Positions 44,458 to 52,643 of a DNA stretch of 64,000 bases are shown here, piece by piece. The stretch's first letter is position 1, and the number at the start of each line of letters is the position of its first letter. The notes beneath the pieces are model-generated. The model ran no database searches. It had not been told where the DNA came from and saw only the letters and a list, made by a program, of their open reading frames with translations. Source of the stretch: Streptomyces sp. DSM 15324 (GTDB lineage Bacteria > Actinomycetota > Actinomycetes > Streptomycetales > Streptomycetaceae); the NCBI RefSeq assembly GCF_001514285.1, contig NZ_KQ949035.1, forward strand, positions 1-64,000, in the 5' to 3' direction. Made by a program: the position numbers and the translations under genes.

Positions 44458-45648
44458 GTGTCCCGCGACAGCCTCGACGCCGCGCTGCGGCCGCCGTCCC
44501 CGCGGCGGGGGTGGGTGTGGTGGCTGCCGCTGATCGCGGTGGCCGTCGACGTCCTGGTGGAGGCGCTCGTGCGGGGCCAGGAGCCGGTGAGCTCCGTTCT
44601 GATCGCCGTACCGCCCCTCGCCGCCGCGACGCGCGGCCCGCGCGGGACGGCGCTGTCGACGGTGGTCTGTCTCGGCCTGCAGATGTGGACGGCGGCCCGC
44701 CGTCCCGGCCACTTCGCCGAGCAGCACCATGTCGCCGTGTACGTCGGGACGCTCCTCATCGGGGTCGCCAGTGTCGCGCTGGCCCGGCAGCGGGAGCGGA
44801 CCCGGCGGCATCTGATCCGGGCGCACTCGGTCGCGGAGGCCATGCAGCGGACCCTGCTGCGTCCGGTGCCGCGCCGGCTCGGTCCCGTGCGCGCGGCCGG
44901 GTTCTACCAGGCCGGGGAGGGCGGCACGCTGGTGGGCGGGGACCTGTACGACCTGTGCGAGACGCCGTTCGGGGTGCGGGCGATCATCGGTGACGTCCGG
45001 GGCAAGGGGCTGGGCGCGGTGCAGACGGTGGCCGCGGTGCTGGGCAGCTTCCGGGTGTCGGCGCACGAGTGGCGGAGCCTGAGCGGGCTGGCCGAGCGGC
45101 TGGAGCTGAGTATCGCCCGCAACAGCCCGGCGGGTGAGGACGGCGACCCCGAGCTGTTCGTGACGGCGCTGGTGCTGGAGTTCCCGCCGGGCGGCGGCGA
45201 GGTGCGGATCGTCGACCGCGGGCATCCGGCGCCCTTGGTGGTCGGTGGGCCGCAGGCGCGGCGGCTGGTCACGGAGCCGGGGCTGCCGCTGGGCCTGGGG
45301 GCCCTGGTGTCGGGCGGGGCCGCGACGACCGTGCATCCGCTCGCGCCGGGCGAGGTGCTGCTGGCGCACACGGACGGGGTGAGCGAGGCGCGCGACGCGG
45401 ACGGCGCGTTCTATCCGGTCCTGCGCCGGCTCGGCGAGCGCTTCCGCGGGGAGGGTGCCCCTGACCCGGAAGCGGTGGTGGCGTTCGTACGGTCCGACTC
45501 GGAGCGCTGGTCGGCGCGCACCGGCGACAAGGACGACGACGACCGGGCCGTGCTCGCGCTCCGCCCGGACCCGGCGGGGGCCGCTCCGGCCACCGAGAAG
45601 CGGCCCCACCGGAACACACCCGCCCACCCACCGGACCACCTCCGGTGA
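44458..45648 (+). CDS. membrane-anchored PP2C-type (SpoIIE) phosphatase
   Basis: A 396-residue phosphatase. The N-terminal 110 residues contain about three or four membrane helices (WWLPLIAVAVDVLVEALV; VAVYVGTLLIGVASVALA) followed by a linker and a SpoIIE catalytic domain (about 140-375) with GGDLYDLCETPFGVRAIIGD and VRGKGLGAVQTVAAVLG, RIVDRGHPAPLVV and LLAHTDGVSEARD for metal binding. The GTG is 9 nt after the FUSC stop. Its target is probably an anti-anti-sigma factor encoded elsewhere. Confidence 0.9.
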   Translation: MSRDSLDAALRPPSPRRGWVWWLPLIAVAVDVLVEALVRGQEPVSSVLIAVPPLAAATRGPRGTALSTVVCLGLQMWTAARRPGHFAEQHHVAVYVGTLLIGVASVALARQRERTRRHLIRAHSVAEAMQRTLLRPVPRRLGPVRAAGFYQAGEGGTLVGGDLYDLCETPFGVRAIIGDVRGKGLGAVQTVAAVLGSFRVSAHEWRSLSGLAERLELSIARNSPAGEDGDPELFVTALVLEFPPGGGEVRIVDRGHPAPLVVGGPQARRLVTEPGLPLGLGALVSGGAATTVHPLAPGEVLLAHTDGVSEARDADGAFYPVLRRLGERFRGEGAPDPEAVVAFVRSDSERWSARTGDKDDDDRAVLALRPDPAGAAPATEKRPHRNTPAHPPDHLR

Positions 45649-45779
45649 GCACACCGCTGGGCCGACCGGGCCGGAGCCGACAGGCGGGGTGAGGTCGTCG
45701 GCCCGTGGGCCGGTGGTCGGCGCGGTGTCGCCTCGGGTGTGGGACTGCGGCCCGCGTCCTGAGGTGGTGCGGGTCGCGC

Positions 45780-46970
45780 TCAGGTCTGCGCCGGCACCGG
45801 GCGTCGCAGCAGATAGCCGGCCGCGACCGTGACGAGCGCCGCCATGCACGCGATGAACACCAGCCCCGCGCCCTCCAGACCGAGGGGGACCGTCAGCACG
45901 CCCACCCCGATCACCGGCACCGAGATACCGGCGTAGGCCACCACGAACAGGGTGGAGATGACCGCCGCGCGCTGCTCGGCGGGCGAGGCCCCGGCCACCG
46001 CGGACAGGGCCCCGCGGAACGCCAGTCCCTGGCCGAACCCGCCGACGACCGCGCTCAGCACGATCAGCACCAGCAGGTCCCAGCGCAGGGCGCCGGCGAG
46101 CAGGGCCAGGCCGGCGAAGAGCACGGCGCAGCCGATCGGCAGGGAACGTCCCACCCCGACCCGGCCGACGGCCAGCTGTCCGGCGGTCGAGGCGAAGAAG
46201 GCCAGGGCGACGACCGCCCCGCTCACGGCGTGGTCGTGCACGTCCAGGGACTCGGCGAGGAATGCCGGGCTGACCGAGGTGAACACCCCGAACAGCGCGA
46301 ACCCGGCGAAGGAGGCGATCGCCGCGGGTACGAACACCGGCCGCACCCGCCGGGGCAGTCCGGGCCGCTGCGGCCGCACCGAGCCGGGCGGCCGTGGCTC
46401 GCGCACGGTCTCCGGAAGCCACATCAGGGCGACGGCCGAGGCGGCGACCAGGACGAGGTGCACGGCGAACGGCAGGTACAGGGGCCAGGGCGCGTACTCG
46501 GCGAGCACTCCCGCGAGCAGCGGACCGCAGCCGAGCCCGCCCATGTTGGCGGCCGTCGCCACGAACGTGGCCCGTGAGGAGCCGCCGCGGGGCGCCAGGT
46601 CCATCACGTACGCCGTGGCCGCGCCGGTGAACAGTCCGGCCGAGAAACCCGACAGCAGCCGGCCCGCGTACAGGGCGCCGAGCCCTCCGGCGAGCAGGAA
46701 GCAGACCGCGCCGGCCGCCGCGCAGCCCAGTCCCGCCAGCAGGACCGGGCGTCTGCCGACGGTGTCGGAGGCGTTGCCCGTCAGCAGCAGCACGCCGATG
46801 ACTCCGAAGGCGTACACGGCGTAGACGACGGTGACGGTCAGCTCGGAGAACCCGAACTTCTCCTGGTACAGCGGGTAGAGAGGGGTCGGCAGGGTGGTGC
46901 CGGCCATGCAGACGGCGAACACCGCCCCGCTGAGCAGACACGGCCCCCACCCTCGGCGATCACCATCCAC
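45780..46970 (-). CDS. MFS transporter
   Basis: A 396-residue major-facilitator protein with twelve predicted helices. The N-terminal half has the loop 2-3 motif GNASDTVGRRPVLLAG and the arrangement typical of drug/proton antiporters; the second half begins near residue 205 (FVPAAIASFAGFALFGVFTS). Convergent with the membrane phosphatase gene (131-nt gap). Substrate not predictable; a drug or metabolite exporter is most likely. Confidence 0.9.
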   Translation of the reverse strand: MDGDRRGWGPCLLSGAVFAVCMAGTTLPTPLYPLYQEKFGFSELTVTVVYAVYAFGVIGVLLLTGNASDTVGRRPVLLAGLGCAAAGAVCFLLAGGLGALYAGRLLSGFSAGLFTGAATAYVMDLAPRGGSSRATFVATAANMGGLGCGPLLAGVLAEYAPWPLYLPFAVHLVLVAASAVALMWLPETVREPRPPGSVRPQRPGLPRRVRPVFVPAAIASFAGFALFGVFTSVSPAFLAESLDVHDHAVSGAVVALAFFASTAGQLAVGRVGVGRSLPIGCAVLFAGLALLAGALRWDLLVLIVLSAVVGGFGQGLAFRGALSAVAGASPAEQRAAVISTLFVVAYAGISVPVIGVGVLTVPLGLEGAGLVFIACMAALVTVAAGYLLRRPVPAQT

Positions 46971-47055
46971 GCGCCGACGGTAACCCGGCGGACCGCCCCG
47001 GCCCGGACCGACGTGCCGGGGCGGCTCGGCCCCGCGGCCGGTGCCGGACGTACGG

Positions 47056-48189
47056 TTACGCCTCCGCCGGGTACTCCACCTCGCCGGGCGGCCCCGCCGT
47101 CCACTTCTCCTGGATGCGGCACACCTTCCACACGGCCAGCGCGATCACCCAGGCGACCAGGAAGAGGCCCACGACGACGAAGCCCACGGTGTTGAGGTCG
47201 AGGCCCAGGACCCAGTCCCAGAAGACGCCGTGGAGACGGAACCGCTCGGCGAGCAGGCCGAGGAGTTCGACGGTGCCGATGACCAGGGCGACGGCGACCG
47301 ACAGCGCGGTGACGGTGAGGTTGTAGTAGACCTTGCGGACCGGCTGGGAGAAGGCCCAGCCGTAGGCGAAGTTCATGAACGAACCGTCGAGGGTGTCGAA
47401 CAGCGACATGCCGGCGGCGAAGAGGACGGGCAGACAGAGGATCGCGTACCAGGGCAGCCCGGAGGCGGCGCCGGAGCCCGCGAGGACGAGCAGGGCGATC
47501 TCGGTCGCGGTGTCGAAGCCCAGGCCGAAGAGCAGGCCGAGCGGGTACATCTGCCACGGCTCGGTGATGGACCTGGTGAAGCGGCCGAGGAGGCGGTTCA
47601 TGAAGCCGCGGTTGTTCAGCCGCTCCTCCAGTGCCGCCTCGTCGAAACGGCCCGAGCGCAGCTGCCGGAAGACCTTCCAGATCCCCGCGAGGACGACCAG
47701 GTTGACGGCCGCGATGAGGTACAGGAAGGTCCCCGAGATCGTCGTACCGATCAGGCCGGTGACGTCGTGCAGCGCGGAGCCGTCGTCGCCGACCGGGCCG
47801 GCGAGGCCCTTGACGCCCAGGGACAGCAGGACGGCCAGGGCGAAGACGACGCTGGAGTGGCCGAGGGAGAACCAGAAGCCCACCGACAGCGGGCGCCGTC
47901 CCTCGTGCATCAGCTTGCGCGTGGTGTTGTCGATCGCCGCGATGTGGTCGGCGTCGAAGGCGTGCCGCATGCCGAGCGTGTAGGCCGTGACGCCGATCCC
48001 GATGCCGAAGGACTGCGTACCGACGCTGTGGTGCTCGGGCGCCACGATCACGACGAGGGTGAACCACCCGATGACGTGCAGGGCCAGCACGAAGGCGGCC
48101 ATGCCCCCGGCTCTCGCCCACTCCTCACGGGTGAGCGCGGTGCGGACACGGTGCCAGGGCGCGGCGCCGGGGGGCGACTTGAGGGTCAT
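47056..48189 (-). CDS. NiCoT-family nickel/cobalt permease (HoxN/NixA type)
   Basis: A 377-residue high-affinity nickel or cobalt importer. It has the family signature in helix 2, GMRHAFDADHIAAIDN, and the later motifs FSLGHSSVVF, LGFDTATEIALL and GMSLFDTLDGSFM. About eight hydrophobic segments are visible. The ATG at 48189 has AGGAAG about 12 nt upstream, weak but the best available. It lies about 9 kb from the [NiFe]-hydrogenase genes, for which it could supply nickel. A Nur-box-like repeat lies 64 bp upstream, suggesting repression when nickel is plentiful. Confidence 0.92.
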   Translation of the reverse strand: MTLKSPPGAAPWHRVRTALTREEWARAGGMAAFVLALHVIGWFTLVVIVAPEHHSVGTQSFGIGIGVTAYTLGMRHAFDADHIAAIDNTTRKLMHEGRRPLSVGFWFSLGHSSVVFALAVLLSLGVKGLAGPVGDDGSALHDVTGLIGTTISGTFLYLIAAVNLVVLAGIWKVFRQLRSGRFDEAALEERLNNRGFMNRLLGRFTRSITEPWQMYPLGLLFGLGFDTATEIALLVLAGSGAASGLPWYAILCLPVLFAAGMSLFDTLDGSFMNFAYGWAFSQPVRKVYYNLTVTALSVAVALVIGTVELLGLLAERFRLHGVFWDWVLGLDLNTVGFVVVGLFLVAWVIALAVWKVCRIQEKWTAGPPGEVEYPAEA

Positions 48190-48252
48190 CGCGAGGGCTG
48201 ACTTCCTGAGGGGGACGGCTACGGGTCCCACCCTTCTGCCCGCCAGGCGTAC

Positions 48253-48269
48253 CTGCAACTTGGTCGCAG
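48253..48269. promoter_or_regulatory. candidate Nur box upstream of the nickel permease
   Basis: CTGCAA-CTTGG-TCGCAG on the plus strand (reverse strand CTGCGA-CCAAG-TTGCAG) matches the 6-5-6 layout TTGCAA-N5-TTGCAA of the nickel-responsive Fur-family regulator Nur of Streptomyces at about 9 of 12 half-site positions. It is 64 bp from the permease ATG, within promoter range. No nur gene is in the window. Confidence 0.45.
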
Positions 48270-48291
48270 TAAAGCTCCTGATCGTTTTCGG

Positions 48292-49329
48292 TCATCGGCG
48301 GGGAAAGCGCTCGCCCGAGTCGCGCCCCCGCCGTGCGGGAGGGGCGGTCGTGCCCCGCACCTCCAGAGTCGGCGGCGACAGGACGGTCCGCTTCGGGCGG
48401 GCCGGGTCCTCGATGCGGTCGAGGAGGTGCTGGGCGGCGGCGCGGCCGATGTCGTGGCTGGCGTCGTCCACCGTGGTCAGCCAGAGGTGGCGCAGCCGCG
48501 AGAGGTAGGTGTTGTCGTAGCCGACGAGGGAGAGGTCCCGGGGGACCCGGAGGCCCGACTCCTCGGCCGCCGAGAGGGCGCCGACGCAGGCGATGTCGTT
48601 GAAGGCGAAGACGGCCGTCGGCCGCTCGGGGGCGCTGAGCAGCCGGACCATGGCCCGGTAGCCGCCCTCCTCGGTCAGGTCGCCCTGCTCCACCGTCGCG
48701 TCCGACGCGAGCCCGTGTTGGGCCATGACCGTCTCGAAGCTGCGACGGCGCAGTGCGCCGACGACGCCCTGCCCCGCGATGTGGGCGATACGGCGGTGAC
48801 CGAGGCCGACGAGGTGCTCGGTGGCCAGCCGCGCGCCGTGCTCGTCGTCGCCGGCGACGACGTCGACGCGGGGCAGATCCGGCTCGCGGGCGCCCGCCAC
48901 CACGGTGGGGACGTGGGTGGCGGCGGCGCGCAGCGCCTCGGAGGGGGGCAGGGTGCCGACCGCGACGAGTCCGTCGACCCGCAGTTCGGTGAAGGTGCGG
49001 GTGAGGTCCTCGCCGAGGCGGCGGTTGAGGCGGCCGTCGGCGAGCAGCATGCGCAGACCGCTGTCGTGGAGCCGGGAGTTCAGCCCGTCCAGCAGTTCCA
49101 CGAACCAGGGGTTGCGCATGTCGTTCAGGAGGACCCCGACCGAGCGGGTGCGGCGCTCGCTCAGACTGCGCGCGGCGGCGTTGGGCCGGTAGCCGAGGTC
49201 CTCGACGGCGGCCAGCACGGCCTGCCGCTTCTCGGGGCGCACCTGCTCGGAGCCGCGCAGGACGAGGGAGACCAGGGACTTCGACACCCCGGCGCGATCG
49301 GCCACGTCACGGATCGTCGGAGGTCTCAT
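48292..49329 (-). CDS. LacI-family regulator divergent from an oxidoreductase
   Basis: A 345-residue repressor. The helix-turn-helix is at the start (TIRDVADRAGVSKSLVSLVL), with the hinge region NAAARSLSERRTRSVG, and the effector domain with LNDMRNPWFVELLDGLNSRL and VFAFNDIACVGALS. The ATG at 49329 opens exactly at the DNA-binding domain. A palindromic operator lies 4 nt before this ATG (autorepression) and a copy in opposite orientation before the divergent Gfo/Idh/MocA gene. Likely effector: a sugar, inositol or related polyol. Confidence 0.92.
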   Translation of the reverse strand: MRPPTIRDVADRAGVSKSLVSLVLRGSEQVRPEKRQAVLAAVEDLGYRPNAAARSLSERRTRSVGVLLNDMRNPWFVELLDGLNSRLHDSGLRMLLADGRLNRRLGEDLTRTFTELRVDGLVAVGTLPPSEALRAAATHVPTVVAGAREPDLPRVDVVAGDDEHGARLATEHLVGLGHRRIAHIAGQGVVGALRRRSFETVMAQHGLASDATVEQGDLTEEGGYRAMVRLLSAPERPTAVFAFNDIACVGALSAAEESGLRVPRDLSLVGYDNTYLSRLRHLWLTTVDDASHDIGRAAAQHLLDRIEDPARPKRTVLSPPTLEVRGTTAPPARRGRDSGERFPRR

Positions 49330-49332
49330 GCG

Positions 49333-49346
49333 GTGGACCGTTCCAC
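49333..49346. promoter_or_regulatory. LacI-type operator beside the regulator start
   Basis: GTGGACCGTTCCAC, a near-perfect palindrome with arms GTGGA and TCCAC, immediately upstream of the LacI-family ATG. The same 13-nt core occurs inverted at 49426-49438. This position would give negative autoregulation. Confidence 0.75.
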
Positions 49347-49425
49347 AGGGTGACCGGCTTGTCAAAGGATGGTCACAGGGTTGACACCTGCGGGTTTCGC
49401 GGCCCAGGGTGAGGCACGTCGGCTT

Positions 49426-49439
49426 GTGGAACGGTCCAA
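49426..49439. promoter_or_regulatory. LacI-type operator beside the oxidoreductase start
   Basis: TGTGGAACGGTCCA (49426-49439 region) is the reverse complement of the operator next to the LacI gene over 13 nt (GTGGAACGGTCCA). It ends 18-19 nt before the oxidoreductase ATG, so a bound repressor would overlap the start of transcription. Centres of the two sites are about 93 bp apart. Confidence 0.75.
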
Positions 49440-49456
49440 AAACACGAAGGGGTGTC

Positions 49457-50608
49457 ATGGCAAGCACGCTCGGTGTCGCCGTCGTGGGGTTCGGCTGGAT
49501 GGGACGGGTGCACACCCAGGCGTACGCCAGGATCGCCCACCACTATCCACACCTGGGCCTGCGCCCGGAGCTGATCCTGGTCGCGGAGGAGGTGCCGGGC
49601 CGGGCGGAGGAGGCGGCGGCGCAGTTCGGATTCGCCTCGACCACCCGGGACTGGCGGGAGGTGGCCGCGGACCCGCGTGTGCAGGCGGTCAGCATCACCG
49701 CGCCCAACTTCCTGCACCGGGAGATCGGCGTCGCCATGGCCCGGGCCGGCAAGCACATCTGGATCGAGAAGCCGGTGGGCCTGACCGCCGAGGACGCCGG
49801 GGCGGTCGCCGACGCGGTCGCCGGAGCGGGCGTACAGGGCACCGTGGGCTTCAACTACCGCAACGCGCCGGCCGTGGAGGCCGCCCGCGAGCTGATCGTC
49901 TCCGGCGAGATCGGCACGGTCACCCATGTCCGCCTCCGGCTCTTCAGCGACTACGCGGCCCATCCCGAGGGCGCCCTGACCTGGCGCTACGAGCGGGCAC
50001 GCGGCGGCAGCGGGGTCCTGGGCGACCTCGCCTCGCACGGGGTCGACCTGGCCCGCTTCCTGCTCGGCGACATCGCCTCCCTCACCGCGGACACCGCGGT
50101 CTTCGTCCCCGAGCGGGCCCGTCCGACCGGCGCGACGGCCGGCCACAGCCGCGGCGGCGGTGAGCCGGGCCCGGTGGAGAACGAGGACTACGTCAACTGC
50201 CTGCTGCGCTTCGACTCCGGCGCCCGGGGTGTCCTGGAGGCCTGCCGGGTCTCGGTCGGCGAGCAGAACAACTACGGCTTCGAGGTGCACGGCACCCAGG
50301 GAGCGGTGTTCTGGGACTTCCGCCGGATGAACGAACTGGGCGTCAGCCGCGGCACGACGTACCAGGACCAGCCGGTGAGCACGGTGTACGTGGGCCCCGG
50401 CGCGGGCGAGTACGGCGCGTTCCAGCCCGGCGCCGCCAACGCCATGGGCTACGACGACCTGAAGGTCGTGGAGGCGTACCGCTTCCTGCGCTCGATCGCC
50501 GAGGACACGCCGTACGGCACGACGCTCACGGACGCGGTGCGCAGCGCCGCCGCGCTGGAGGCGATGACCCGGTCCGCCGCGACGGGCACCTGGGTGGACC
50601 TGGCGTGA
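49457..50608 (+). CDS. Gfo/Idh/MocA-family oxidoreductase
   Basis: A 383-residue NAD(P)-dependent sugar or inositol dehydrogenase-like enzyme. Rossmann fold at the start (VAVVGFGWMGRVHTQAYARI), the conserved EKP motif with the catalytic Lys (HIWIEKPVGLTAEDAG), GTVGFNYRNAPAVEAARELI, and the C-terminal barrel with LGDLASHGVDLARFLLG containing the conserved His. The ATG at 49457 is used over an earlier in-frame start because the operator lies in that extension. Controlled by the divergent LacI regulator. Substrate unknown. Confidence 0.9.
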   Translation: MASTLGVAVVGFGWMGRVHTQAYARIAHHYPHLGLRPELILVAEEVPGRAEEAAAQFGFASTTRDWREVAADPRVQAVSITAPNFLHREIGVAMARAGKHIWIEKPVGLTAEDAGAVADAVAGAGVQGTVGFNYRNAPAVEAARELIVSGEIGTVTHVRLRLFSDYAAHPEGALTWRYERARGGSGVLGDLASHGVDLARFLLGDIASLTADTAVFVPERARPTGATAGHSRGGGEPGPVENEDYVNCLLRFDSGARGVLEACRVSVGEQNNYGFEVHGTQGAVFWDFRRMNELGVSRGTTYQDQPVSTVYVGPGAGEYGAFQPGAANAMGYDDLKVVEAYRFLRSIAEDTPYGTTLTDAVRSAAALEAMTRSAATGTWVDLA

Positions 50609-50664
50609 GCGCGCCGCGCACCGGGTGATCAGCTGAGTCACCGGCCCCGACGAGGACCGCCGGG

Positions 50665-50706
50665 CCACGGCCACGGCCACGGCTACAGCTACAGCTACAG
50701 CTACAG
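50665..50706. repeat. hexamer microsatellite at a convergent gene junction
   Basis: Three copies of CCACGG followed by four copies of CTACAG, 42 nt. It covers the stop codon of the histidine kinase gene: on that strand each CTACAG supplies a TAG in frame, so the gene keeps a stop even if copies are lost. Confidence 0.85.
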
Positions 50707-52410
50707 CGGTGCCCGCCACAGCAGTGACGTGCCGCCCTCGGCGGGCCGCGTCCGCTCGAAGGTGCCGCCGAGTTGTTCGGCGCGTTCGGCCATGTTGCGC
50801 AGCCCGCTGCGGCGGCCGCCGTCCGGGATGCCCACGCCGTTGTCCGTGACCGACAGGCGCACCTCGCGGCCGTCGGTCGCGAGGACGACCTCGGCGCGGT
50901 CGGCGCGCGCGTGGCGGGCGACGTTGGTGAGGGACTCCGAGAGGACGGCCACGACATGGTCGGCGACCTCCTTGGGGACGTCGGTGTCGAGGAGTCCCTC
51001 CATCCGCACGCTGGGGGCGAAGCCCAGGACAGGGGCCGCCTCGCCGACCACCCGGACGGCGCGGGCGCGCAGCCCGGTGCCGCCGGCGCCGTCACGGGTG
51101 CGCAGGCCGAAGATCGTCGACCGGATGATCTTGATGGTCTCGTCGAGGTCGTCGACCGCCCGCGCGACCCGCTCGGAGGCCTCGGGATGCTCGATGAAAC
51201 GGCCCGCGCTCTGGAGCGTCATACCGGTGGCGAACAGCCGCTGGATCGCCAGGTCGTGCAGATCGCGGGCGATGCGGTCGCGGTCGGTGAGAACGGCGAT
51301 CCGCTCGGCGTCCTGGCGGCGCTCCGCCAGCTCCATCGCGATCGCCGCCTGCCCCGCGAACACCTGGAGCGGCTCGGTCTCCTTCTCGGTGAACGGGGTG
51401 TCCCCGGACGCCCTGACCAGCAGGACGACACCGCGTGCGCCGCTGTCCCCGGTGCCCACCGGGACGGCCACCGCCGGACCGAGCCCGGTGAGGCGCAGGG
51501 GGCCCGCCGACATGCGCTCGTCCTCGGTGACATCCGCGCTGATCACGGCGGTCACCGTGGAGAAGGCCTCGCCGATGAGGTTGCCCCCGGCCGGCAGGAC
51601 CAGGCCCCGCAGCGCCTCCGCCTGCGCGCCGAGGGCGAGTTCCACGGTGAGGGATCCCGTCTCTTCCATGGGCATGGCGACCACGGCCAGCGCCGCACCC
51701 GTGATCTCGCGGGCCCGCCCGGCGATCAGACCGAGCACCTCGGCCCGCTCGGCCCCCGACATCAGACTGTGGGTGATCTCCGCGTTCGCCCCCAGCCAGC
51801 GCTCCCGCAGCCGGGACTCCGCGTACAACCGGGCGTTGTCGATGGCCACACCGGCGGCCACGGCGAGGGTGAGCGTGACGGAGACGTCCTCCTCGTCGAA
51901 CTGGCCGCCGCCCCGCTTCTCGGTCAGGTAGAGATTGCCGAACACCTGGTCGCGGACCCGGATCGGGACGCCGAGGAAGGTGTTCATGGGCGGGTGGTGG
52001 GGCGGGAAGCCGTACGACGCGGGGTGCTCGGAGAGCTTGGCCAGCCGCAGCGGCTCGGGGTTGCGGATCAGCTCACCCAGGATGCCGTGCCCCTCCGGGT
52101 AGGGGCCGATGCGGGCGATCTCGTCCTCGCCGACCCCGACGGTGTGGAACGCCGACAGTCGTCTGCCGTCGGGGCCGATCACTCCGAGCGCCGCGTACTC
52201 GGCGTCCACCAGCACCGCCGCCGCCTCCACGATGCTGCGCAGCGCCTGTTCCAGGTCCAGTTCCCGGCCGACCGCGAGCACCGCCTCCAGCAGGCTGTGC
52301 ACCCGGTCCCGGGTGCCGCGGGCGGCGTCCAGCCGTGCCTGCAGCTCCTCCAGCAGTTCGTCGAGCCTGAGTTGAGGCAGCCGAACCCGGGCCTCCTCGG
52401 GGCTTCCCAC
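50701..52410 (-). CDS. GAF-GAF sensor histidine kinase (DevS/DosS-like)
   Basis: A 569-residue kinase. The GTG at 52410 is chosen because GGAGGAG lies about 6 nt upstream. Two GAF domains (about 50-200 and 215-370) are followed by a HisKA_3 dimerisation domain with the phosphorylated His near residue 385 (RIARDLHDLAIQRLF) and a HATPase (about 470-569: LSESLTNVARHARADRAE; VTDNGVGIPDGG). The first GAF has GFPPHHPPMNTFLGVPIRVR and FGNLYLTEK, the wording of DevS/DosS-type GAF domains that can bind haem in mycobacteria. The matching response regulator is encoded about 9 kb away at the other end of the stress-gene island. Probable sensor of hypoxia, NO or redox state (OsdK-like). Confidence 0.9.
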   Translation of the reverse strand: MGSPEEARVRLPQLRLDELLEELQARLDAARGTRDRVHSLLEAVLAVGRELDLEQALRSIVEAAAVLVDAEYAALGVIGPDGRRLSAFHTVGVGEDEIARIGPYPEGHGILGELIRNPEPLRLAKLSEHPASYGFPPHHPPMNTFLGVPIRVRDQVFGNLYLTEKRGGGQFDEEDVSVTLTLAVAAGVAIDNARLYAESRLRERWLGANAEITHSLMSGAERAEVLGLIAGRAREITGAALAVVAMPMEETGSLTVELALGAQAEALRGLVLPAGGNLIGEAFSTVTAVISADVTEDERMSAGPLRLTGLGPAVAVPVGTGDSGARGVVLLVRASGDTPFTEKETEPLQVFAGQAAIAMELAERRQDAERIAVLTDRDRIARDLHDLAIQRLFATGMTLQSAGRFIEHPEASERVARAVDDLDETIKIIRSTIFGLRTRDGAGGTGLRARAVRVVGEAAPVLGFAPSVRMEGLLDTDVPKEVADHVVAVLSESLTNVARHARADRAEVVLATDGREVRLSVTDNGVGIPDGGRRSGLRNMAERAEQLGGTFERTRPAEGGTSLLWRAPL

Positions 52411-52643
52411 CTGCGCTCCTCCAGGTCCCCTGACCACGCCGGACACCCACCGGTCCGATCATGTGCCACGGTAGTGCCCGGCGAACCGGGGCGGAACCGG
52501 TGGGCCCGGTCGTCCGGCGCGACCGGCCAGGGGGCCGTCCGGCGTCCGGAGCGGGACGTTCGGCACTTGGCCGACGGGACTTTCCGTACGACCCTGGGTA
52601 CAGGAGCGGCACCGATCCCCCGCGGTGTCGCTCCGTCTCCGTG
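52411..52643. promoter_or_regulatory. kinase promoter region with weak OsdR/DevR-like half-sites
   Basis: Between the HTH-PPOX gene and the histidine kinase, both on the minus strand. Partial matches to the GGGCC-N4-GTCCC pattern occur: GGGCCCGGTCGTCC at 52502-52515, GGGCCGTCCGGCGT at 52532-52545 and GGGACGTTCGGCAC at 52553-52566. They are weaker than the boxes elsewhere in the island. Nothing else was seen. Confidence 0.35.

Noticed and set aside
42151..46950. A 1599-codon open frame on the minus strand over the FUSC, phosphatase and MFS genes
   Set aside because: It is antisense to three well-supported genes, is Arg/Gly/Pro-rich without domains, and arises from third-position GC bias.
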